DNA of 64,000 nt from Aquitalea denitrificans (lineage in GTDB: Bacteria; Pseudomonadota; Gammaproteobacteria; Burkholderiales; Chromobacteriaceae). Shown one piece after another: positions 33,969 through 42,288 of this stretch. Each line of letters begins with the position of its first letter. The first letter of the stretch is position 1. The notes under the pieces are model-generated. The model saw only the letters and a program-made list of their open reading frames with translations. It was not told where the DNA came from and made no database searches. The stretch is taken from assembly GCF_009856625.1 (NCBI RefSeq), contig NZ_CP047241.1, forward strand, positions 3,658,001-3,722,000, read 5' to 3'. A program made the position numbers and the translations under genes.

Positions 33969-34009
33969 ATAATAACCCTACAAAAATTGTGGATGTTGAT
34001 GCAAATCAA
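33969..34009 (-). promoter_or_regulatory. Class II FNR-type promoter of the small membrane protein gene
   Basis: TTGATGCAAATCAA (33996-34009) is a perfect TTGAT-N4-ATCAA box. A TATTAT -10 (33969-33974 on the minus strand) has its centre 31 bp from the box centre, which puts the box at about -41.5, the class II activating position. The start site would be near 33961. Confidence 0.78.
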
Positions 34010-34121
34010 CAATCCGTTTACGGCACATTTGCCCATGGAAAGTGCCACAAAAACAAAAAGATGCCATAGCCGCAGTCATTGCGACCCGATGGCGCTAACT
34101 CACACAGTAGTCACCAGCAAT

Positions 34122-34148
34122 GAAAAAGCCCCTGCATTGCAGGGGCTG
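34122..34148 (-). terminator. Terminator of the reductase gene
   Basis: AGCCCCTGC / GCAGGGGCT stem followed on the minus strand by TTTTTC, 24 nt past the stop. Confidence 0.85.
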
Positions 34149-34171
34149 ATTGATGGCGGCTGGCAAGCAGA

Positions 34172-35206
34172 TCAGGGCTGCTTGTTGCCGCCCATGTCCT
34201 TGGACAGGAAGAAGGCATCGGAGAAGAACTCATCTTCCGGTAGCTTGCGCTCGGCAATGAAGCTGCGATGTGCGGATTCCACCATCACCGGCGCACCGCA
34301 GGCATACACCTGGTAGCCGGACAGATCGGCAAAGTCATCCAGCACCGCCTGGTGTACAAAGCCGGTGCGGCCTTGCCATTCGTCTTCCGGCAGCGCCTCC
34401 GACAACACCGGAATCACGGTGATGTTGGCATGCGCAGCCTGCCAGCTGGCGGCGAGTTCGGCCATGTACAGGTCGGCCTTGGTACGTGCGCCCCAGTACA
34501 GCACCATCGGGCGCTGGATGCCGTGATGGATGGCATGCTCGATAATGCCCTTGACCGGAGCAAAACCGGTACCGCTGGCCACGAAGATGATGGGCTTGTC
34601 CGAATCTTCACGCAGGAAGAAAGAGCCCATCGGGCCTTTGAAGCGCATGATTTCGCGCTCCTTCATCTGGCTGAACACATAGTCGGAGAAACTGCCGCCG
34701 GGCTGGTGGCGAATATGCAGCTCCAGGAAGGCATCATCGTGCGGGGCGTTGGCAATGGAAAAACTGCGTTTCTTGCCATCCTTCATCAGGATGTCGATGT
34801 ACTGACCGGCGCGGAACTGCAGGCGCTCGGATACCGGCAGCTTGAGCTTGAGCACGGCCACATCGTGCATCTTGACCATGCTTTCCACGCGGCACGGCAG
34901 GGTCTTGATCTGGATGTCACCAGCACCGGCCACTTCACGGGCTTCAATGGTGATATCGCCTTGCGGGCGGGCACAGCAGAACAGGGTCATGCCCTGGATG
35001 CGTTCGCTTTCCGGCAGGGCTTTTTCCTGATAGCCATCCTGGCTAACCTCACCCTCTACTACCTTGCCCTTGCAGGCACCACAGGCACCATCGCGGCAGC
35101 CATAAGGCAGACCGACATTCTGGCGCAAAGCCGCTTCCAGAATGGTTTCATGCGCTTCAACACTGAACGTATGCCCGCTCGGGAGCACTTTGACCTGGGA
35201 AGTCAT
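34172..35206 (-). CDS. 2Fe-2S ferredoxin / FAD / NAD(P)H oxidoreductase (AscD-like)
   Basis: A 344-residue electron-transfer protein. An N-terminal plant-type ferredoxin domain has the cluster cysteines in GCRDGACGACKGKV and a later LFCCARP. A FAD domain (GQYIDILMKDGKKRSFSIANAP) and a NAD(P)H domain (IIFVASGTGFAPVKGI) follow. The architecture is that of CDP-6-deoxy-delta-3,4-glucoseen reductase and phenol hydroxylase reductase. As a stand-alone gene in betaproteobacteria its partner is usually unknown, and no deoxysugar genes are nearby. ATG 35204-35206 starts the ferredoxin domain. It is divergent from an SDR gene. Confidence 0.88.
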   Translation of the reverse strand: MTSQVKVLPSGHTFSVEAHETILEAALRQNVGLPYGCRDGACGACKGKVVEGEVSQDGYQEKALPESERIQGMTLFCCARPQGDITIEAREVAGAGDIQIKTLPCRVESMVKMHDVAVLKLKLPVSERLQFRAGQYIDILMKDGKKRSFSIANAPHDDAFLELHIRHQPGGSFSDYVFSQMKEREIMRFKGPMGSFFLREDSDKPIIFVASGTGFAPVKGIIEHAIHHGIQRPMVLYWGARTKADLYMAELAASWQAAHANITVIPVLSEALPEDEWQGRTGFVHQAVLDDFADLSGYQVYACGAPVMVESAHRSFIAERKLPEDEFFSDAFFLSKDMGGNKQP

Positions 35207-35247
35207 TGGGTACCTTTATTATTCCAAATCTCGGTAAGATGCAGCCT

Positions 35248-36165
35248 ATGCGTACTTTATTGATTGCAGGCATGGGTGATGTCGCCCGACGGGCCCTGCC
35301 CCTACTCGTGCAGCACTGGAAAGTGCTGGTTCTGGCACATCACGCACAAGCGGCAGAAACGGCCCGCGCGGGCGGTGCCATCCCGATCATGGCCAATCTG
35401 GACGATGCCGCCAGCCTGGAGCGGCTGGCCGGTCAGGCCGATGCCCTGTGGATAACTGCCCCACCACCTGCCAGCGGAATGCGCGACAGCCGCACGCGCA
35501 AGTTGTTGTACGCACTGGCAAAAGCCGACAGGATACCACAGCGTATTAGCTATATCAGCACTACTGGCGTGTATGGAAATAGCGCTGGCGACTGGCTGGA
35601 TGAATGTTCGCCTCCCATGCCGCAAACCGAGCGCGCCTGGCGTCGGCTGGATGCAGAAAACGTCTTGCGAGCCTTTACCCGCCGCCATGGCAGCCAGCTG
35701 AGCATTCTGCGCGCGCCGGGAATTTATGCACTGGAACGCCTGCCGCTGACCCGTCTTGTGCAAAACACACCGCTGATCCGGCCCGAGGAAGACAGCTTCA
35801 GCAACCATATCCATGCCGACGACCTGGCCAGCCTGTGTATTGCCAGCCTGCAGCAAAACCGTGGCGGCATCCGTGTGTACAATGCCTGCGACCAGGAGCC
35901 GCTCACCATTACCGACTGGTACGCCATGCTGGCTGATGCGCTGTCCCTGCCACTGCCGCCACGGCTAAGCCGGGCCGAGGTGCAGGCCGCCGTCAGCCCG
36001 GCTTTATGGTCTTACATGGCCGAGTCTCGCCGCTTTCGCCACCAGCGCCTGGCAGAGCTGGGCGTGGCGCTGCGCTATCCCACGGCACGCGAATTTGTCG
36101 CACAACTGGCGGCAAACCCGGCCTGGCAGAGCGTGGCACTCGCTAAGGCCGGCAAGATTCGGTAA
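35248..36165 (+). CDS. NAD(P)-binding epimerase/dehydrogenase-like SDR protein
   Basis: A 305-residue extended short-chain dehydrogenase-like protein. The Rossmann start MRTLLIAGMGDVARRALPLL has GxGxxx. A YISTTGVYG motif with nearby acidic WLDE follows, as in the YeeZ/sugar epimerase-like group, and then ILRAPGIYALERLPL and NHIHADDLASL. The substrate is unknown. ATG 35248 is preferred because GGTAAG lies 9 nt upstream; ATG 35239 is in frame and also possible. It is followed by trmB 36 nt later on the same strand. Confidence 0.82.
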   Translation: MRTLLIAGMGDVARRALPLLVQHWKVLVLAHHAQAAETARAGGAIPIMANLDDAASLERLAGQADALWITAPPPASGMRDSRTRKLLYALAKADRIPQRISYISTTGVYGNSAGDWLDECSPPMPQTERAWRRLDAENVLRAFTRRHGSQLSILRAPGIYALERLPLTRLVQNTPLIRPEEDSFSNHIHADDLASLCIASLQQNRGGIRVYNACDQEPLTITDWYAMLADALSLPLPPRLSRAEVQAAVSPALWSYMAESRRFRHQRLAELGVALRYPTAREFVAQLAANPAWQSVALAKAGKIR

Positions 36166-36201
36166 CATGCGCGTCTTCCCGCAATTATCTGTTTGAATCA
36201 C

Positions 36202-36882
36202 ATGGAAAATCCGGCATTCGGGCGCGCCATCAGAAGCTTTGTGCTGCGTCAGGGACATCTGTCTGCAGGCCAGCAACGCGCAATGGACGAGGGCATGCCC
36301 AAATGGGGCATCGACTATCAGCCAACCGTCATCAACCTGGAGCAGGCTTTTGGCCGCCAGGCACCCAAGGTGCTGGAAATCGGCTTTGGCATGGGTGGTG
36401 CAACCGCCGAAATCGCCGCGGCCAATCCCGCTATCGACTATCTGGGCGTGGAAGTGCATTCCCCGGGCGTGGGCAATCTGTGCAAGCTGATTGCTGAAAA
36501 AGAGCTGAGCAATCTGCGCATCATCCGTCACGATGCGGTGGAAGTACTGGATAACATGCTGGCCGATGGCAGCCTGGACGGCGTGCACATTTTCTTCCCC
36601 GACCCGTGGCACAAGAAGCGCCACAACAAGCGCCGCCTGATTCAGGCAGCGCTGGTGGAAAAACTGGTGAAAAAGCTGAAGCCAGGTGGCTATCTGCATG
36701 CCGCCACCGACTGGGAAGACTACGCCATCCAGATCATGGAAGTATTCAGTGCCAACAGCGATCTGGCCAATAGCGCAGATGGCTATGCGCCGCGCCCGGA
36801 CTACCGCCCGCTGACCAAGTTTGAAGCCCGTGGCATCAAACTGGGCCACGGCGTGTGGGACATCATCTTTCGCCGCAAATAA
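36202..36882 (+). CDS. trmB: tRNA (guanine-N7-)-methyltransferase
   Basis: A 226-residue SAM-dependent enzyme that makes m7G46 in tRNA variable loops. It has VLEIGFGMGGATAEIA (SAM motif I), YLGVEVHSPGVGNL, the signature FFPDPWHKKRHNKRRL and TDWEDYA. ATG 36202 is chosen; an in-frame TTG three codons upstream is possible, and neither has a strong ribosome-binding site. It probably belongs with the SDR gene just before it. Confidence 0.94.
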   Translation: MENPAFGRAIRSFVLRQGHLSAGQQRAMDEGMPKWGIDYQPTVINLEQAFGRQAPKVLEIGFGMGGATAEIAAANPAIDYLGVEVHSPGVGNLCKLIAEKELSNLRIIRHDAVEVLDNMLADGSLDGVHIFFPDPWHKKRHNKRRLIQAALVEKLVKKLKPGGYLHAATDWEDYAIQIMEVFSANSDLANSADGYAPRPDYRPLTKFEARGIKLGHGVWDIIFRRK

Positions 36883-36890
36883 GCCACGCG

Positions 36891-36986
36891 AACAAAACCC
36901 CCGCTCCAGCGTTGCGCCGCCTTGCCGTACTCCATGTACTGTCTGCGGCGGCGCGCCTTGGCCCGGGTTCTCTACGAGGTTTTGTT
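36891..36986. repeat. MITE-like palindromic repeat element
   Basis: A 96-bp element downstream of trmB, bounded by perfect 9-bp terminal inverted repeats AACAAAACC (36891-36899) and GGTTTTGTT (36978-36986). The core is a nested palindrome with GCGCCGC (36914-36920) pairing GCGGCGC (36948-36954) around GTAC TCCAT GTAC (36927-36939). The core wording (CCGTACT...TGTACTGTCTGCGGC) resembles an abundant repeat I recall in Neisseria genomes. It encodes nothing. Confidence 0.65.
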
Positions 36987-37009
36987 AGCGGTTCTAAACC
37001 AGACCGGTT

Positions 37010-37504
37010 TCAGTCGGCGGCGGCGCGCCTGCCCAGCAAGACTTCGATGTCCGGCAGCAGCTCATGCGGCGCCACTGCCGGCTCGAAGCGCTTCACCACC
37101 CTGCCCTTGCCATCCAGCAGAAACTTGGTGAAATTCCATTTCACCGGATGAGGATGCGCGCTATCTGCCTGGGTCAGCCAGCGCCACAACGGGTGCGCCT
37201 GCGGTCCATTCACCTCCACCTTGGCCGACAGCGGCAAGCTCAGTTGAAAGCGGCTGGCACAGAAGCTGGCGATCTGGGCATCGGTGCCGGGTTCCTGCCC
37301 GCCAAACTGGTTGCAGGGAAACGCCAGCACCCGCAAACCTTGGCCAGACAGGCTGTCATGCAATTCCTGCAGGCCCGCATATTGCCGGGTATAGCCACAT
37401 TCACTTGCCGTATTCACCAGTAATACCACCTGGCCCTGCAGGGTGCTTAGCGCCATGGAACTGCCATCCGGCAGGGGCATGGAAAAATCGTAAAGCGTGG
37501 TCAT
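37010..37504 (-). CDS. Glutathione peroxidase family protein
   Basis: A 164-residue thiol peroxidase. The catalytic set is complete: Cys 36 (NTASECGYT), Gln 70 (FPCNQFGGQEPG), Trp 123 and Asn 124 (VKWNFTKFLL). Cys replaces selenocysteine, as in bacterial enzymes, which mostly use thioredoxin as reductant. It reduces peroxides in the cytosol. It is divergent from the DUF1841 gene, with 58 nt between starts. The upstream promoter was not resolved. Confidence 0.93.
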   Translation of the reverse strand: MTTLYDFSMPLPDGSSMALSTLQGQVVLLVNTASECGYTRQYAGLQELHDSLSGQGLRVLAFPCNQFGGQEPGTDAQIASFCASRFQLSLPLSAKVEVNGPQAHPLWRWLTQADSAHPHPVKWNFTKFLLDGKGRVVKRFEPAVAPHELLPDIEVLLGRRAAAD

Positions 37505-37562
37505 GGTGGGTTCCCTTCCGTATAATCGGGGCTTATCCGAGAAACCTACTCAGGTATTGCGC

Positions 37563-38042
37563 ATGTTGTTTTCACCCAGCCGCCAGGATGCGCGCGGCTT
37601 CTTCTTCGACACCTGGAAAAAGCACCAGACCGGCAGCGTGCTGACCGATCTGGAAAAGATCGTGCTTTCCATTCTTATAGACCACCCTGAGTACCACTCC
37701 ATCCTGAATCATCCGGAAAAGTATCTGGAGCAGGAATGGACACCGGAAATGGGCGAAACCAATCCCTTCCTGCATATGGGTTTGCATGTGGCCATCGAGG
37801 AGCAGCGCTCCATCGACCAGCCCTTCGGCATCCGCTCGCTATATGCCCAGCTGGCCTTGCGCCATGGCAATGAGCACCGTGCCCAGCACGAGATGATGGA
37901 GTGTCTGGGGGAGATGATCTGGCATGCGCAGCGCTATGGCGGCGGCCCGGACGTCAACCGCTACATTTCCTGTGTGCGCGGCAAGCTAGGCATGGGGGAA
38001 GAGGACACCCCACGCATCAACCCCAACGATATTCCCGACTGA
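37563..38042 (+). CDS. DUF1841 family protein
   Basis: A 159-residue protein starting MLFSPSRQDARGFFFDTWKKH. It matches the DUF1841 pattern found in beta- and gammaproteobacteria: HPEYHSILNHPEKYLEQEW, NPFLHMGLHVAIEEQ and HEMMECLGEMIW. The conserved His and Glu residues hint at metal binding, but no activity is known. ATG 37563 fits the family N-terminus; longer in-frame starts are not conserved. It ends in a strong bidirectional terminator. Confidence 0.9.
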   Translation: MLFSPSRQDARGFFFDTWKKHQTGSVLTDLEKIVLSILIDHPEYHSILNHPEKYLEQEWTPEMGETNPFLHMGLHVAIEEQRSIDQPFGIRSLYAQLALRHGNEHRAQHEMMECLGEMIWHAQRYGGGPDVNRYISCVRGKLGMGEEDTPRINPNDIPD

Positions 38043-38062
38043 GTTCACCCGGTGATCACAGC

Positions 38063-38093
38063 AAAAAAGCAGGCCGCAATGGCCTGCTTTTTT
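38063..38093. terminator. Bidirectional terminator
   Basis: AAAAAAGCAGGCC / GGCCTGCTTTTTT around GCAAT, between convergent genes. The stem is 13 bp if A-T pairs are counted. Confidence 0.9.
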
Positions 38094-38114
38094 CATGCCC
38101 GCACACCCCTCGCC

Positions 38115-39068
38115 TCACACCACGCGGTGGGCTTCCTTACCGGCAATAAAGGCCGCGATATTGTCCACCAGTTGCTGTGCCAGACGCTGCATCGCCTGCT
38201 GACTAGCCCAGCCGATGTGCGGGGTGACAATCAGGTGTGGCAAACGGGCCTTGAGCAGCGGATTGCCTGCCGATGGCGGCTCGGTGCTCAGCACATCAAA
38301 ACCAGCACCACCCAGTTGGCCAAATTTGAGCGCCGCCACCAGCGCTTCTTCATCCACCAGCCCGCCACGCGCGGTATTGATCAGGATGGCACCCGGCTTC
38401 ATTGCCATCAGCTCCGGCTGGGCAATCATATTGCGGGTTTCATCGTTCAGCGGGCAATGCAAGGACAGTACATCCGAACTGGCAAGCAGCTGATCAAAGC
38501 TGACATAGCCTTCCCGTACCGTGCTGACACCCTTGCGCTCACCAAACTGCACATGCATGCCAAAGGCGCGAGCACGTTCGGCCAGCGCCTGGCCAATGCC
38601 ACCGGCACCAAGAATGCCGAGGGTTGCGCCCTTCAGGTCGCGAATGGGCGCGCCAAAATGGCAGAACTGCTTGGCCTGCTCCCATACCCCGGCAGCGACA
38701 TCACGCTGATAGGCCGGCAGATTCTTCATCAGGGCCAGCATCAGGGTGAAGGCATGCTCGGCCACGGTTTCATCGCCGTAATGGCGGATGTTCGCCAGCG
38801 CAATGCCTTGCTCGCGACAGGTGGCAACATCGATATGGTTGTAGCCGGTGGCAGCCACGGCCAGCATCTTCACCCTGGGCAGCTGCAGCAGGGTTTCCCG
38901 GCTGAACGGCACCTTGTTGGTGATCACGATATCGGCATCCCCCACATGCCGGACAATCTGCTCCGGTGTGGTGGCGGCGATTTCGCGATATTGATGTGCA
39001 AACGGAAATACGGGAACCGGGACAGGCAGGCTGTCCCGGTCGAGAAATACGATGGATGGTTGGCTCAT
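38115..39068 (-). CDS. D-2-hydroxyacid dehydrogenase
   Basis: A 317-residue NAD(P)-dependent dehydrogenase of the glycerate/hydroxypyruvate reductase type. The coenzyme motif is TLGILGAGGIGQALAERA. The catalytic Arg, Glu and His are in NTARGGLVDE, VLSTEPP and VTPHIGWAS. Features such as AATGYNHIDVATCREQGI and a segment with HYGDETVAEHAF are shared with glycerate dehydrogenase HprA, but the substrate is not fixed by sequence. ATG 39066-39068 starts the substrate domain. It follows the DUF2189 gene by 10 nt and is probably cotranscribed. Confidence 0.88.
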   Translation of the reverse strand: MSQPSIVFLDRDSLPVPVPVFPFAHQYREIAATTPEQIVRHVGDADIVITNKVPFSRETLLQLPRVKMLAVAATGYNHIDVATCREQGIALANIRHYGDETVAEHAFTLMLALMKNLPAYQRDVAAGVWEQAKQFCHFGAPIRDLKGATLGILGAGGIGQALAERARAFGMHVQFGERKGVSTVREGYVSFDQLLASSDVLSLHCPLNDETRNMIAQPELMAMKPGAILINTARGGLVDEEALVAALKFGQLGGAGFDVLSTEPPSAGNPLLKARLPHLIVTPHIGWASQQAMQRLAQQLVDNIAAFIAGKEAHRVV

Positions 39069-39078
39069 CTGTCTGGCG

Positions 39079-39861
39079 TCAGCTTTCGTAAGAAATCATG
39101 GCGCGGTAGGCATGCCAGCTGGCCAGCCCAAGCACGGGCATGATAACGATCAGGCCAATGAAATAAGTGGCAAAACCCACTGCAGTAAGAGCCACAATCA
39201 TAACGGCCCATACCGCCATCGTCAGCAGATTCTTGTACACCGCCTGCACGCTGTTGATCATGGCGGTAACCGTGTCCACATCTTTATCCAGCATCATGGG
39301 AATCGCCACCACGCTGAGCGCAAACACTGCCACGGCGAACAAGAAGCCGACACCAAAATAAGCCAGCAGGAAGGTCATGTTTTCCGGCAGCAGGGCATTG
39401 ACCAGCAGACTATCCAGCGATGGCAGGCCTGCGGTGTCAAAGAACAGCGCAAACATCAGCAGCGATACCCGGAACCAGCCAAATACCATCAGCGCCAGCA
39501 AGGCTGCGTACAGGGTAAAGCCGGGCATGTTCACCCGCCATGCGGTCATGCTGTGCCACAGATTGACACGCTGCTGGGCAAAGACGTTTTCATGCTGCCG
39601 TGCCAGATCATACAGACCAATGGCCAGAAACGGCCCGGCCAGCAAGAACAGCGTGGACAGGGTCAGCACAAATTGTGGGGCGCTGTCGAAGTAAGTAATC
39701 AACAGATATCCCATCAGGACAAAGACCGCGCCATAGAACATGGCATCGGCTGGTGCCTTGCGCAGGTCTTTCATGCCCTGCTGCAGCCAGACTATGGTTT
39801 GGGAAACTGCGACATGATGAACAACCGGGTGCTCCCGGGATGTGCCGTGGGTGATATCCAT
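39079..39861 (-). CDS. DUF2189 multi-span membrane protein
   Basis: A 260-residue inner-membrane protein with about six hydrophobic spans (near 40-60, 65-85, 115-140, 160-190, 210-240). Marks of DUF2189 are the N-terminal WLQQGMKDLRKAP, AGPFLAIGLYDLARQHE and a central MMLDKDVDTVTAMINS. Function unknown; such genes are common in beta- and alphaproteobacteria. It lies upstream of the dehydrogenase gene on the same strand with a 10-nt gap. ATG 39859-39861 has AGGGG upstream. Confidence 0.88.
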   Translation of the reverse strand: MDITHGTSREHPVVHHVAVSQTIVWLQQGMKDLRKAPADAMFYGAVFVLMGYLLITYFDSAPQFVLTLSTLFLLAGPFLAIGLYDLARQHENVFAQQRVNLWHSMTAWRVNMPGFTLYAALLALMVFGWFRVSLLMFALFFDTAGLPSLDSLLVNALLPENMTFLLAYFGVGFLFAVAVFALSVVAIPMMLDKDVDTVTAMINSVQAVYKNLLTMAVWAVMIVALTAVGFATYFIGLIVIMPVLGLASWHAYRAMISYES

Positions 39862-40020
39862 GACGAATCCCCTTCTGGTGGTGGGTGGGTAAACCAGACA
39901 GTTAATTCTTTATAAGCCACTGATTGTCAAATACAAATGACAGAATTTAGCCACCAGGCCGTATAACGGTAGCTGCTGGTACAATGACGCCTTGCTTGAA
40001 CCAGATACAAGGAACACAAG

Positions 40021-40347
40021 ATGAGCGAATTGATCATTGAAGATCTGACCGTAGGCGAAGGTGCCGAGGCTGTCGCCGGCCAGGAAGTTACCGTGCACTA
40101 TACCGGCTGGCTGACCAACGGCAGCAAGTTCGACTCCAGCAAGGATCGCTTTCAGCCCTTCAGTTTTCCGCTGGGTGCCGGCCATGTGATCAAGGGTTGG
40201 GATCAGGGCGTGGTCGGGATGAAGGTGGGGGGCAAGCGCAAGCTCACCATTCCGGCAGAACTGGGCTACGGTGCCCGTGGTGCCGGTGGCGTGATTCCGC
40301 CCAATGCCACCCTGGTATTCGAAGTGGAACTGCTGCAGGTAGGTTGA
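40021..40347 (+). CDS. FKBP-type peptidyl-prolyl cis-trans isomerase
   Basis: A 108-residue single-domain FKBP without a signal peptide, so cytosolic. The fold signatures are VTVHYTGWLTNGSKFDSS, GHVIKGWDQGVVGMKVGGKRKLTIP and YGARGAGGVIPPNATLVFEVELL. It speeds up proline isomerisation during folding. It resembles the short neisserial FkbP. It stands alone with a strong terminator. Confidence 0.95.
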   Translation: MSELIIEDLTVGEGAEAVAGQEVTVHYTGWLTNGSKFDSSKDRFQPFSFPLGAGHVIKGWDQGVVGMKVGGKRKLTIPAELGYGARGAGGVIPPNATLVFEVELLQVG

Positions 40348-40365
40348 TCCGGCTTGCGCACATGG

Positions 40366-40393
40366 AAAAAGCCACCGTCGCGGTGGCTTTTTT
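40366..40393. terminator. Bidirectional terminator
   Basis: AAAAAGCCACC / GGTGGCTTTTTT around a short GTCGC loop, between the convergent FKBP and DedA genes. Confidence 0.88.
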
Positions 40394-40408
40394 ATTTCAA
40401 TGACCAGC

Positions 40409-41038
40409 TTATTTCTTCAGCCCGGAATCCGCACAGCACTTTTTACGCTTACACAGGTAAAGAATGCCCAGCACAGCCAGCAACACGCCAACAACGGAAA
40501 GAATGCCCATCTGACCACGATGCACCATGTGCATCAGCCATTCACGCTGGGTTGCTCCGTAATGCCCAAGATAAACCCAGACCGGCACGGAAATAAAGGC
40601 AGCAAAACCATCCATCAGCAGGAAGCGCCAATAGGGGACGCGCCGGGTCATGCCTGCGGTAATGAAGATGGGTGAGCGCAAGCCCGGCAGGAAACGGGCG
40701 ACAAACAACACCCAAGTACCGTATTTCTCGAACTTTTCCTGTACGGCCTCAAAGCGTTCGGGCGTGAGGATGCGGGCGATGGGACGGAAACGCTGCACCT
40801 TGTGGCCATAAAAGCGTCCGGCAGCAAACATGATGCCATCGCCGGCCAGTACCCCGGCCATTCCCACCAGGAACATGATGTCCACATCAGCATAGCCAAG
40901 GCCGGAAATGATGCCGCCAGCCACCAGAGTAATGTCCTCCGGAATCGGCACACCAAAACCACATACCAGCAATACGGTAAAGACTGCTACATAACCGTAA
41001 CCGGTAAAGAAATCGAGAAGTATCTGCAGTATGTCCAT
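40409..41038 (-). CDS. DedA-family membrane protein
   Basis: A 209-residue inner-membrane protein of the DedA/VTT family. The FGVPIPEDITLVAGGI motif near the first re-entrant loop and FVARFLPGLRSPIFITAGMTR match the family's conserved acidic and basic residues. Members support undecaprenyl-phosphate or phospholipid translocation and membrane energetics. The tail is Lys/Cys-rich (CKRKKCCAD). ATG 41036-41038 with CGGAG upstream is chosen; the longer reading frame into the alr promoter region is not conserved. It is divergent from alr. Confidence 0.9.
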   Translation of the reverse strand: MDILQILLDFFTGYGYVAVFTVLLVCGFGVPIPEDITLVAGGIISGLGYADVDIMFLVGMAGVLAGDGIMFAAGRFYGHKVQRFRPIARILTPERFEAVQEKFEKYGTWVLFVARFLPGLRSPIFITAGMTRRVPYWRFLLMDGFAAFISVPVWVYLGHYGATQREWLMHMVHRGQMGILSVVGVLLAVLGILYLCKRKKCCADSGLKK

Positions 41039-41094
41039 AGTGCTCCGCCGACCGGCACAGTCTTGTCCTGTCACAAGATTTGGCCACGGGCTGA

Positions 41095-41125
41095 TTGTCC
41101 GAGTGCATGATCGGGCGCTTATAAT
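41095..41125 (+). promoter_or_regulatory. alr promoter
   Basis: A perfect TATAAT (41120-41125) with TTGTCC (41095-41100) as the likely -35, spaced 19 bp. The leader to ATG 41155 is about 23 nt and lacks a clear Shine-Dalgarno sequence. Confidence 0.55.
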
Positions 41126-41154
41126 AGCACACCTCGACCTTATCCTTTCTTGAC

Positions 41155-42225
41155 ATGACACGCCCTATACGGGTGGAAATCAATCATTCCGCCCTGCGCC
41201 ATAATTACCTGCAATCCCGTCAACATGCTGCTGGCCGCCAGGCACTGGCCGTGATCAAGGCCGATGCCTATGGTCATGGCGCGCTTGGCTGTGCCAGTGC
41301 ACTGGCCGATATCGCCGACGGATTTGCCCTGCTCAATATCGAAGATGCCATCGCCCTGCGCCAGGCCGGCATCCAGCAAGCCATTACCTTGCTGGAGGGC
41401 CCGTTTGACCGGGCAGAAGTGGAGGCCATGGCAGAATACCGCATTGCCGGTGCCATTCACTCCCCTCACCAGATTGCCTGGCTGCAGGAAGGTTCCCTGC
41501 AGCAGCCGGTTGAGGTGTGGCTCAAGATCAATAGCGGCATGAACCGGCTGGGCTTTCGCCCCGAACAGGCCCCGGCGGTGATCCGCCAGTTGCAAGCACT
41601 GCCGCAGGCCCGGCTGAGCACCATCATGACCCACTTTGCCACGGCCGATGATGACCGTGGCGTGACGGCACAGTGGCAACGCTTTGCCCCCGTCGCCACG
41701 GCCAGCGGCCTGGCGATCAGCGCAGCAAACTCCGCCGCCGTCTTCCGCCACCCGCACACCCACGGTGATGTGGTGCGGCCCGGCATTACCCTGTACGGCT
41801 GCTCGCCATTTGCCGACTGCCATGCTGCCGCGCTGGGCCTGCAAACAACCATGACGCTGAGCGCGGACATCATCGCCATCCAGCAGCTACAAACGGGTGA
41901 CACCGTGGGTTACGGGCTCAACTTCCAGTCCGACAAGCCCATGCGCATCGGTATCGTCGCCTGTGGGTATGCTGATGGCTACCCGCGCATTGCCGCCAAT
42001 GGCACCCCGGTCATGGTAGACGGCCTGCGCAGCGGCACCGTGGGTCGGGTTTCCATGGACATGCTGGCCATCGACCTCAGCCACATTCCTGATGCAACCA
42101 TAGGTAGCCGGGTGGAGCTGTGGGGGCCAAACGTGGCAATTGAAGAAGTGGCAGCCGCTGCCGGCACCATTGGCTATGAGCTGATGTGTGCCATCGCCCC
42201 ACGCGTACCGCGTCAATTGATCTAA
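41155..42225 (+). CDS. alr: Alanine racemase
   Basis: A 356-residue PLP enzyme that interconverts L- and D-alanine for cell-wall synthesis. The PLP lysine lies in AVIKADAYGHG (about K36). The second catalytic residue, Tyr, is in GDTVGYGLNF of the C-terminal beta domain. KINSGMNRLGF, ANSAAVFRHP and VGRVSMDMLAIDL are further hallmarks. It is of single-domain Alr length and is probably the housekeeping or only copy, although this window cannot exclude a catabolic DadX. Confidence 0.95.
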   Translation: MTRPIRVEINHSALRHNYLQSRQHAAGRQALAVIKADAYGHGALGCASALADIADGFALLNIEDAIALRQAGIQQAITLLEGPFDRAEVEAMAEYRIAGAIHSPHQIAWLQEGSLQQPVEVWLKINSGMNRLGFRPEQAPAVIRQLQALPQARLSTIMTHFATADDDRGVTAQWQRFAPVATASGLAISAANSAAVFRHPHTHGDVVRPGITLYGCSPFADCHAAALGLQTTMTLSADIIAIQQLQTGDTVGYGLNFQSDKPMRIGIVACGYADGYPRIAANGTPVMVDGLRSGTVGRVSMDMLAIDLSHIPDATIGSRVELWGPNVAIEEVAAAAGTIGYELMCAIAPRVPRQLI

Positions 42226-42242
42226 AACCCGCAGGCATGACA

Positions 42243-42270
42243 AAGCCGCTGTATCACACAGCGGCTTTTC
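42243..42270 (+). terminator. Terminator of alr
   Basis: AAGCCGCTGT / ACAGCGGCTT stem followed by TTTC, 18 nt past the alr stop and facing convergent glmM. Confidence 0.82.
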
Positions 42271-42288
42271 TCATGGATTGATGCAGAA

